Assembly (NCBI GenBank): GCA_028287605.1
Contig: JAQBPI010000183.1
Coordinates: forward strand, 1-5,136
Length of the DNA: 5,136 nt
From: Chloroflexota bacterium
GTDB taxonomy: Bacteria; Chloroflexota; Dormibacteria; Aeolococcales; Aeolococcaceae
Reading direction: 5' to 3'
Notes under the pieces: generated by a model
What the model saw: only the letters and a program-made list of their open reading frames with translations
What the model was told of the DNA's origin: nothing
The model's database searches: none
Made by a program: the position numbers and the translations under genes
Shown here: piece by piece, positions 1-5,136 of the stretch
Layout of the letters: every line of letters starts with the position of its first letter
Numbering within the stretch: position 1 is the stretch's first letter

Positions 1-347
1 GCCGAAGGCGGCGGCGCGGTGGCAGGGACGCTCGGGCTCGCCGCCGAGCCGGAGCAGCCGCGCCCCCACCCCGAGCGACGCCTCCCGCCACGCCGCGACC
101 GGGATGCGCGCGTCGAGGGCGCGCGACGGCGCCTCGGGGGTGCGGGCGCGCACCGCGCGGGCGACGGTGGGCAGCTCCAGCGGTCCCACCGCGTCCTCCA
201 GGGCTCCCTCCAGCCAGAGGGCGACGTCCGCCGGGCCGGCGATGCGTCCCTCGCGCACCGCCGTCTCCCACCCCGCCGAGCCGGTGAAGGCGCCGGTGGG
301 CAGGGCGCTGTCGGCGAGCAGCAGCAGCTCGAGCAGGGCGCCCCCCA

Positions 348-348
<1 letters not shown>
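1..348 (-). CDS. ureF: Urease accessory protein UreF, N-terminal 116 residues (cut by left edge)
   Basis: UreF acts in the cytoplasm with UreD/UreH and UreG in the complex that delivers nickel to apo-urease. I translated this frame by hand because it runs off the left edge without a stop. The protein begins MGGALLELLLLADSALPTGA, the family's opening helix and 'LADSxLPTGxF' motif (residues 8-21), followed by SAGWE (24-28) where SGGxE-type sequence is usual. A second family motif, WREASLGVGARLLRL, lies at residues 87-101. UreF is usually about 210-230 residues, so roughly half is present. The ATG shares one base with the ureC stop (TGATG), and no Shine-Dalgarno is visible, so translation is probably coupled to ureC. 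The direct ureC-ureF junction without ureE is the arrangement seen in mycobacterial-type operons. The UreF call is firm; the gene's integrity beyond the edge is unknown. Confidence 0.93.
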
Positions 349-2047
<1,699 letters not shown>

Positions 2048-2048
<1 letters not shown>

Positions 2049-2413
2049 CACTCCACCTCCATGCCGCGCCCGGCGAGCCGTTCCAGGGCCCGCTCGCGGG
2101 CGCCCGGGGCGTCGAGCGGGCCCTCGACCAGGCCGAGGAAGCCGTGCACCACCCGCTCACCGCCGAACGGCACCACCGCCACCTCGCGGCGCTCCCCGGG
2201 CTCGAAGCGCACCGCCGACCCGGCGGGGATGGCGAGCCGGCAGCCGTAGGCGGCGGCGCGGTCGAAGAGCAGGGCGGTGTTGGCCTCGAAGAGGTGGTAG
2301 TGCGACCCCACCTGCACCGGGCGATCGCCGCTGTTGGTGACGCTCAGCCGCGCCGCACCCGCGGTGACGTCGACGCCGGCGTGCTCGCCCGGGATCATCT
2401 CGCCGGGGATCAT
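2048..2413 (-). CDS. ureB: Urease subunit beta
   Basis: Structural small subunit that packs with UreA and UreC in the urease trimer of heterotrimers. The 121-residue protein has the family signatures: MIPGE at the N-terminus, [20 protein letters not shown] (about residues 25-44), then [22 protein letters not shown] and the GFLGLVEG segment. Length is within the usual range for a separate (unfused) beta subunit. The start ATG overlaps the ureA stop by four bases (ATGA), and the stop overlaps the ureC start, so translation is probably coupled on both sides. Oddity: the first ten residues are a duplicated MIPGE, from a near-perfect 15-bp tandem duplication, so a second in-frame ATG exists at 2398. 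I take the outer ATG because of the ATGA overlap; starting at 2398 would give 116 residues. Confidence 0.97.
2056..2060 (-). promoter_or_regulatory. ureC ribosome binding site, decides the ATG start
   Basis: On the minus strand GGAGG lies within the end of ureB, 7 bases before ATG 2048 and 4 bases before the in-frame GTG 2051. The spacing favours the ATG. Confidence 0.6.
2384..2413 (-). repeat. 15-bp tandem duplication at the start of ureB ([10 protein letters not shown])
   Basis: Two adjacent copies, 2413-2399 and 2398-2384, each encode MIPGE and differ at one wobble base (CCC versus CCG for Pro). Each copy carries its own ATG in the same frame. Confidence 0.85.
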
Positions 2414-2712
2414 GAGATCGGGTCGTGGACGGTGACCAGCTTGGTCCCGTCCTCGAAGGTGGCCTCGACCTGCACCGAGTCGACCATGTCGGCGACCCCG
2501 GGGAGGACGTCGTCCCGCCGCAGCAGCGTCGACGCCGACTCCATGAGCTCGGCGACGCTGCGGCCGTCGCGGGCGCCCTCCATCACCGCGCAGGCGATGT
2601 AGGCCACCGCCTCCGGGTAGTTGAGCCGCAGCCCGCGCTGGTGGCGGCGGGCCGCCAGGTCACCGGCGACCACGAGGAGCAGCTTCTCCCGCTCGGAAGG
2701 GCTCAGATGCAT
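2410..2712 (-). CDS. ureA: Urease subunit gamma
   Basis: Smallest structural subunit of urease. The 100-residue protein is the canonical family length and is recognisable throughout: [19 protein letters not shown] at the N-terminus, [20 protein letters not shown] (about residues 26-45), [11 protein letters not shown], then the conserved C-terminal block with DDVLPGV and [15 protein letters not shown]. It is the first gene of the ure cluster. The start is supported by AGGAG at 2718-2722, 5 bases before the ATG. The stop codon overlaps the ureB ATG by four bases. The 253 bases upstream lack a convincing gene and probably hold the operon's control region. The call is firm. Confidence 0.98.
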   Translation of the reverse strand: MHLSPSEREKLLLVVAGDLAARRHQRGLRLNYPEAVAYIACAVMEGARDGRSVAELMESASTLLRRDDVLPGVADMVDSVQVEATFEDGTKLVTVHDPIS

Positions 2713-2717
2713 CGCGG

Positions 2718-2722
2718 CTCCT
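2718..2722 (-). promoter_or_regulatory. ureA ribosome binding site
   Basis: AGGAG on the minus strand with a 5-base spacer (CCGCG) to the ureA ATG at 2712; it supports that start. Confidence 0.65.
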
Positions 2723-2749
2723 GGGCGTGCGAGGGCGGCCTCCCGGGCT

Positions 2750-2777
2750 TTTATCCCTCCGTGCCACGGCCGTTCGA
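2750..2777 (-). promoter_or_regulatory. Possible ure operon promoter (weak match)
   Basis: The most A/T-rich spot upstream of ureA reads GGGATAAAAG on the minus strand. Taking GATAAA (2755-2750) as a -10 box (4 of 6 to TATAAT), a TCGAAC hexamer (2777-2772) lies 16 bases upstream as a poor -35. Transcription would begin near 2743 and give a leader of about 30 bases carrying the ureA ribosome binding site. The geometry is plausible but the match is weak, and alternative sigma factors or read-through from upstream cannot be excluded. Confidence 0.28.
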
Positions 2778-2828
2778 CGCCTGGGCCGCCGCACCCTCTC
2801 GGTCACTGGCCCGGCGCTGGCCGGCGGA

Positions 2829-2914
2829 ACCCTAGGGTGCCTTCACCAACCCGCGTGGGTGGACCACCGCAGCATATGCCGCAGCGGTCGCGGTGGCGCA
2901 CCCGCGTGGCGCAC
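2829..2914. repeat. Cluster of short palindromes and direct repeats upstream of the ure operon
   Basis: ACCCTAGGGT (2829-2838) is a perfect 10-bp palindrome. ACCCGCGTGGGT (2849-2860) has the same ACCC/GGGT arms with a 4-base centre; the two centres are 21 bp apart. ACCCGCGTGG occurs at 2849-2858 and again at 2900-2909, 51 bp apart. GTGGCGCAC occurs at 2893-2901 and 2906-2914. CCGCAG flanks CATATG on both sides (2867-2884). Repeats this short are partly expected in GC-rich DNA, but their concentration in the gap before ureA makes them operator candidates. No known regulator motif is recognised. Confidence 0.4.
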
Positions 2915-2965
2915 AGAACTCCCCCCGCACCCTTCGTGCAGATGTACCAAGTCTCCGCCCGGACG

Positions 2966-3244
2966 CTACGGAACCGTCGGAGGCGCCTCGTCCGTAGCCG
3001 GGGCGGCCGACGGGCTGGAGGACACCACGTCCGGGGTCGCCCGCGGGGTCGGGGGGATGGCCGGGACCAGCACGCCGAACGAGGCGCCGGCGATGCGCAG
3101 GCCCGCGGGCGCCGGGGCCACGGAGCCGCTGCCCGGTGCCAGCAGCGCCGCCGCGACGATGCCGGCGGTGGCGGAGACCGTCACCGCCAGCAGGGCGCGG
3201 CGTACCCGGTTTGCGGCGCGGCGGCCGCTCTGCTCGCTTCTCAT
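2966..3244 (-). CDS. Small membrane-anchored or exported protein, Pro/Ser/Ala-rich tail, unknown function
   Basis: A 92-residue protein that I do not recognise. The N-terminus is strongly basic (Arg at 2, 8, 9, 13, 15 and 16), followed by an uncharged hydrophobic segment at about residues 17-36. That segment fits a signal anchor or an uncleaved signal peptide placing the C-terminus outside the cell. The rest is low-complexity and rich in Pro, Ser and Ala, with no Cys, and looks like a disordered extracytoplasmic tail. The start is decided by AGGAGG at 3251-3256, 6 bases before ATG 3244. An in-frame ATG at 3271 would add nine residues but falls inside the preceding hairpin and has no ribosome binding site. 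It follows the FHA-HTH gene by about 50 bases on the same strand and may be co-transcribed with it. A real gene is likely from the ribosome binding site and protein composition; the function is open. Confidence 0.66.
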   Translation of the reverse strand: MRSEQSGRRAANRVRRALLAVTVSATAGIVAAALLAPGSGSVAPAPAGLRIAGASFGVLVPAIPPTPRATPDVVSSSPSAAPATDEAPPTVP

Positions 3245-3250
3245 TCCCTT

Positions 3251-3256
3251 CCTCCT
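3251..3256 (-). promoter_or_regulatory. Strong ribosome binding site of the small membrane protein
   Basis: AGGAGG on the minus strand with a 6-base spacer to ATG 3244, inside a longer purine run. It fixes the start of the 92-residue protein and is the best argument that the ORF is expressed. Confidence 0.75.
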
Positions 3257-3267
3257 CTCACAGTCCG

Positions 3268-3289
3268 GCACGCGGCGTCCGCCGCGTGC
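3268..3289 (-). terminator. GC hairpin after the FHA-HTH gene (weak terminator or processing structure)
   Basis: GCACGCGGC (3268-3276) and GCCGCGTGC (3281-3289) form a perfect 9-bp stem with a GTCC loop. It lies seven bases past the FHA-HTH stop and just before the ribosome binding site of the next gene. Flanking CCGGC/GCCGG could extend the stem after a 2-base bulge. No T-run follows on the minus strand, so efficient intrinsic termination is not supported; partial termination, pausing or 3'-end protection are alternatives. Confidence 0.42.
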
Positions 3290-3295
3290 GCCGGG

Positions 3296-3919
3296 TCAGC
3301 GCGACGCGCTCCGCCCGCCCCCGGTCCCGATGTCGGTGGGGCTCACCGCGCCCCGCAGCACCGCCTCCCTCGCCAGCTCGACCCGGCGGTTGCCGGAGGA
3401 CGTGGGCGGCAGCGCGAACTTGTCGTAGAGGCGCAGCAGGTGCTGCTTGACCGCGTCCTCGGTGACCACGAGCTCGGCGGCGATGCTCCGCGTCGAGGCG
3501 GGCACGCCGAGGACGTCGCCGCTGAACACCGGCCGGCACAGCGCCACCAGCACCTCGCGCTCGCGCGGGGTGAGCGGGGGCGCCGGCTCGCGCGCCAGGG
3601 TCACGGCCTGGTCGTCGTCGGTGGGCCGGCTGATCCGGTACACCAGCCGGGTGGTGCCGATGCGCAGCTCGTCGCCGTGCTGCAGCGCCCGTCCACCGGC
3701 CACGCGCGTGCCGTTGACGTAGGTGCCGTTGCGGCTGCCCAGGTCGCGCAGCCACCAGCCGGGGCCGAGCCGCTCGAGCACGGCGTGCAGCCGCGAGGCG
3801 CTGTCGTCGGCGGCGAGCACGATGTCGTTGCCCGCATGCCGGCCGATGGTCACCCGGTCGCTGTCGAGGGGCTGGAGCTCGACCCCGGTCGAGACCGTCA
3901 CCTCGAGGTACTCATGCAT
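3296..3919 (-). CDS. FHA domain - LuxR/GerE-type helix-turn-helix transcriptional regulator
   Basis: Predicted cytoplasmic regulator that reads a phosphothreonine-bearing partner through its FHA domain and binds DNA through its C-terminus. From ATG 3919 it is 207 residues. The FHA domain spans about 4-98 and has the phosphopeptide-binding set: TIGRHAGNDIVL (Gly26-Arg27), SRLH (42-45) and SRNGTYVNG (62-70). A linker leads to LTPREREVL (116-124), the start of a LuxR/GerE-type HTH, and IAAELVVTEDAVKQHLLRLY (146-165) holds the recognition helix. The loop between these blocks is longer than in typical LuxR HTHs. No receiver or kinase domain is present. The start is uncertain: GTG 4006 has GGGGGAG six bases upstream (29 extra residues), and ATG 4159 has GAGGAG only two bases away (80 extra, Arg/Gly/Ser-rich). 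I chose 3919 because the FHA fold begins there and because wobble-position GC drops upstream; its own ribosome binding site is poor. The product call is good; target genes are unknown. Confidence 0.85.
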   Translation of the reverse strand: MHEYLEVTVSTGVELQPLDSDRVTIGRHAGNDIVLAADDSASRLHAVLERLGPGWWLRDLGSRNGTYVNGTRVAGGRALQHGDELRIGTTRLVYRISRPTDDDQAVTLAREPAPPLTPREREVLVALCRPVFSGDVLGVPASTRSIAAELVVTEDAVKQHLLRLYDKFALPPTSSGNRRVELAREAVLRGAVSPTDIGTGGGRSASR

Positions 3920-4012
3920 CCCCGGCGATCGCCTCCCGCTCGACGAACCCCTGAGCGGCAGGATAGTCGGTCCGTGGACGGCGGCGATGTCGAACAGGTG
4001 CAGCACGGTGGG

Positions 4013-4019
4013 CTCCCCC
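4013..4019 (-). promoter_or_regulatory. Ribosome binding site for an alternative GTG start (4006) of the FHA-HTH gene
   Basis: GGGGGAG on the minus strand is followed after 6 bases by GTG 4006, in frame with the FHA-HTH gene. It is the best-spaced ribosome binding site of the three candidate starts and overlaps the last 21-bp repeat unit. If used, the protein has 29 residues before the Met at 3919. Confidence 0.45.
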
Positions 4020-4079
4020 TCTCGGGACGTTGACCTCCCCTCCCGGGACGCGGCCCCACCCTCTCGGGACGTCACGGCC
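4017..4079. repeat. Three 21-bp direct repeats in the FHA-HTH leader
   Basis: On the plus strand the 14-base core CCCTCTCGGGACGT occurs at 4017-4030 and 4059-4072, with CCCTCCCGGGACGC at 4038-4051 (2 mismatches). The period is exactly 21 bp, with 7 variable bases per unit. The middle unit contains the perfect palindrome TCCCGGGA; the outer units differ by one base (TCTCGGGA). Read on the minus strand each unit ends in a purine run such as GAGAGGG. If translated from 4159, the units encode three heptads built on SREG. No fourth unit is in register on either side. Confidence 0.9.
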
Positions 4080-4131
4080 GGCGCCTCTCCCATGGGCGGC
4101 GCCGGCCTCCCCGGCTTCCGGGAATGCCCAT
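4072..4131 (-). CDS. Possible 19-residue Arg-rich leader peptide (mini-ORF)
   Basis: ATG 4131 opens a 19-residue frame, MGIPGSRGGRRRPWERRRP, ending in TGA at 4074-4072. Seven of 19 residues are Arg, and one Trp is present. AGGAGGG at 4147-4141 lies 9 bases upstream, a better-placed ribosome binding site than that of ATG 4159. It is out of frame with the FHA-HTH gene, and its 3' half runs through the hairpin at 4107-4076, so translating it would melt that hairpin. This geometry resembles translation-dependent leader control, but in GC-rich DNA an Arg/Gly/Pro-rich short frame can arise by chance. Treat it as a candidate only. Confidence 0.27.
   Translation of the reverse strand: MGIPGSRGGRRRPWERRRP
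4076..4107 (-). other. Strong GC hairpin in the FHA-HTH leader
   Basis: GGCCGGCGCC (4076-4085) and GGCGCCGGCC (4098-4107) form a perfect 10-bp stem around a 12-base loop that contains the palindrome CCCATGGG. It sits immediately upstream of the three 21-bp repeats. No T-run follows on the minus strand, so it does not look like a finished intrinsic terminator; an RNA structure acting on translation or RNA stability is more likely. Confidence 0.6.
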
Positions 4132-4168
4132 CTTCCACACCCCTCCTGGCGGGTCGCATGTCTCCTCA

Positions 4169-4198
4169 ATTGTCGGACCGTCGACCGGGCGGGGAGAA
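4169..4198 (-). promoter_or_regulatory. Possible promoter of the FHA-HTH gene (weak match)
   Basis: GACAAT at 4174-4169 (minus strand) is the only A/T-rich hexamer in this gap and matches TATAAT at 4 of 6 positions. The best hexamer at -35 distance, TTCTCC (4198-4193, 18-base spacer), is poor. Transcription would start near 4162, giving either a nearly leaderless message from ATG 4159 or a leader of about 155-245 bases before GTG 4006 or ATG 3919. Confidence 0.22.
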
Positions 4199-4244
4199 GC
4201 CCCACGGACGGGACGGTTCCGGACCGCAGGGGGGGAGGTCGGTG

Positions 4245-5136
4245 TCACCCTTCGGTGAGCATGTAGACGCTCTGGACGCCGCCCGTGTCGGTGCCGCCGC
4301 CGATCGCGTAGACGCGTCCGTCGGGGGTGCTCGCCACGGCGGTGTAGAGGGGCACGGGCAGGGGGACGCCCGCGCTCCAGCGACGGGTGCCCGGCGAGTA
4401 GACCTCGACGGTGGCGACCGCGTGGGTGGTGTAGCCGCCGATGACCTCGACGCTGCCGTCGGGGGAGATGCCCGCCGCGAGCCCGCTGCGCGGCGAGGGC
4501 AGCGGCGTGGCCTCGACCCAGCTGTCGTCCGGCGGGCTGAACACCTCCACGTCGGCGAAGTCGGGGCCGTCGGCCCCGCCCAGCGCGTAGATGCGGCCGT
4601 CGGGGGCGGCGACCGCGGCGAGTGCCCCCCGCGCCCGATGCATCGGGGCGACCACGCTCCAGGTGGCGGTGTCGGGGCTGTACACCTCGACGGAGGCCAG
4701 CGCGTGGCGGTCGTCGCGGCCGGCGAAGCCGCCGAGCACGTAGATGCGGCCATCGCGCCCGGTGACCGCGGCCGCCCCCCAGCGTGCGGTGGCGAGGTGC
4801 GCGGCCGGCGACCAGGCGCCTCCCGGCGTGTACACCTCGACGCTGTCGAGGGGACGGTCCGACATGCCGCCGATGGCGAAGATCCGGCCGTCCGGGGTGG
4901 TGGCGGTGGCCACCCCCCACCGCGCCGTCTCCAGGTGCGGCATCGTCGACCACCGGTCGGCATGGGGGTCGTACGCCTCGACGGTGTCGAGGGGCCGGCC
5001 GTTGAGCCCGCCGACGGCATAGATGCGGCCGTCCGAGGCGGCGGTGACCCCCAGCCAGGAGCGCGCCGTGGGCATCGGCGCCCGCGGCGTCCAGGTGGCG
5101 GGGTGGCCGCCGAGGGCGGCGGCCCCGGCGAGGGCG
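4245..5136 (-). CDS. Kelch-repeat six-bladed beta-propeller protein, probably exported (5' end beyond right edge)
   Basis: The frame is open from the right edge to TGA at 4247-4245, giving 296 visible residues. Six Kelch units are readable, each ending in a di-glycine: residues 42-43, 89-90, 135-136, 186-187, 233-234 and 279-280, at spacings of 46-51. Units have the pattern W..(A/P)PL..AR.G.A.A..PDGRIYA(I/V/L)GG followed by .VEVYSP, so the protein should fold as a six-bladed propeller. The visible N-terminus, ALAGAAALGGHPATWTPRAP, resembles the end of a signal peptide before the first blade, so the true start is probably only a short way past the edge; the Met at 5075 lies inside blade 1 and is not the start. 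No catalytic motif is evident. Such domains usually bind proteins or glycans, and some carry oxidase activity in other architectures. Its relation to the downstream regulator is unknown. Confidence 0.9.
   Translation of the reverse strand, partial: ALAGAAALGGHPATWTPRAPMPTARSWLGVTAASDGRIYAVGGLNGRPLDTVEAYDPHADRWSTMPHLETARWGVATATTPDGRIFAIGGMSDRPLDSVEVYTPGGAWSPAAHLATARWGAAAVTGRDGRIYVLGGFAGRDDRHALASVEVYSPDTATWSVVAPMHRARGALAAVAAPDGRIYALGGADGPDFADVEVFSPPDDSWVEATPLPSPRSGLAAGISPDGSVEVIGGYTTHAVATVEVYSPGTRRWSAGVPLPVPLYTAVASTPDGRVYAIGGGTDTGGVQSVYMLTEG

Larger units (their letters stand above)
3920..4244 (-). other. Gap between Kelch and FHA-HTH genes: structured 5' leader
   Basis: These 325 bases hold no recognisable protein domain. 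They contain, in minus-strand order, a possible -10 at 4174-4169, ATG 4159, a 19-codon mini-ORF (4131-4072), a strong hairpin (4107-4076), three 21-bp repeats (4079-4017) and a ribosome binding site (4019-4013) before GTG 4006. The frame from 4159 stays open to the FHA domain, so part of this could be a coding N-terminal extension. By hand count about 10 of 50 codons between 4156 and 4007 end in A or T, against about 3 of the first 75 codons after 3919, which favours non-coding leader for at least the upstream part. Confidence 0.5.

Noticed and set aside
2872..2879. GCATATGC palindrome upstream of ureA as an individual operator
   Set aside because: An 8-bp palindrome on its own is too short to support a site; it is mentioned only as part of the repeat cluster.
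3245..3271. Upstream ATG 3271 as the start of the small membrane protein
   Set aside because: It lies within the 3268-3289 hairpin and has no ribosome binding site, whereas ATG 3244 has AGGAGG at ideal spacing.
2621..4033. Plus-strand open frame of 470 codons across ureA, the gap, the small gene and the FHA-HTH gene
   Set aside because: Arg/Pro/Ala-rich low-complexity translation spanning several real minus-strand genes and their gaps, with no domain; a compositional artefact.
4245..4258. Small stem-loop (TCACC/GGTGA, 4-base loop) at the Kelch stop as a terminator
   Set aside because: Only a 5-bp stem, overlaps the stop codon and lacks a T-run; too weak to call.
4072..4953. Minus-strand 293-codon frame overlapping the Kelch gene in another phase
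   Set aside because: Arg-rich shadow of the Kelch gene, which has six clear repeats in its own frame. Only its last 19 codons, from ATG 4131, are kept, as a separate mini-ORF candidate.
4245..5136. DNA-level repeats of about 140-150 bp in the Kelch region
   Set aside because: The recurring GATGCGGCCGTC-like words encode the conserved DGRIYA segment of each blade; protein repeats explain them and they are not a CRISPR or mobile element.

Overview
The window is very GC-rich DNA whose codons almost all end in G or C. Every supported gene lies on the minus strand, so it reads right to left. It looks like a chromosomal segment of a high-GC soil-type bacterium. The urease genes run gamma-beta-alpha-F with no ureE between ureC and ureF, and the UreF N-terminus resembles actinobacterial versions. 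Actinomycetota fits best; a high-GC Chloroflexota/Dormibacteria-like lineage is also possible. Taxonomy is inference only.

Layout from right to left: (1) 5136-4245, the 3' part of an exported-looking six-bladed Kelch beta-propeller protein, cut by the right edge. (2) 4244-3920, a 325-base stretch without a firmly assigned gene. It holds a possible weak promoter, a 19-codon Arg-rich mini-ORF with a good Shine-Dalgarno, a 10-bp-stem GC hairpin, and three copies of a 21-bp tandem repeat. (3) 3919-3296, a regulator with an N-terminal FHA domain and a C-terminal LuxR/GerE-like helix-turn-helix; its start is uncertain. (4) A 9-bp-stem hairpin at 3268-3289, then a small single-membrane-segment, Pro/Ser/Ala-rich protein (3244-2966). 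(5) 2965-2713, a 253-base control region with palindromic and direct repeats and a possible promoter. (6) The urease operon ureA-ureB-ureC-ureF, with stop/start overlaps at every junction; ureF is cut by the left edge.

UreABC would form the nickel urease (urea to ammonia and carbamate), and UreF would be one of the accessory proteins that load nickel. UreC carries every metal ligand and catalytic residue, so the enzyme should be functional. UreG and UreD/H are expected beyond the left edge but are not visible. Nothing ties the Kelch, FHA-HTH and small membrane genes to urease beyond shared strand and proximity.

The least ordinary part is the 5' leader of the FHA-HTH gene (about 4175-4006): mini-ORF, overlapping hairpin, and three 21-bp repeats that each carry a Shine-Dalgarno-like purine run. 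I see no CRISPR array, insertion sequence, tRNA, rRNA or defence system.
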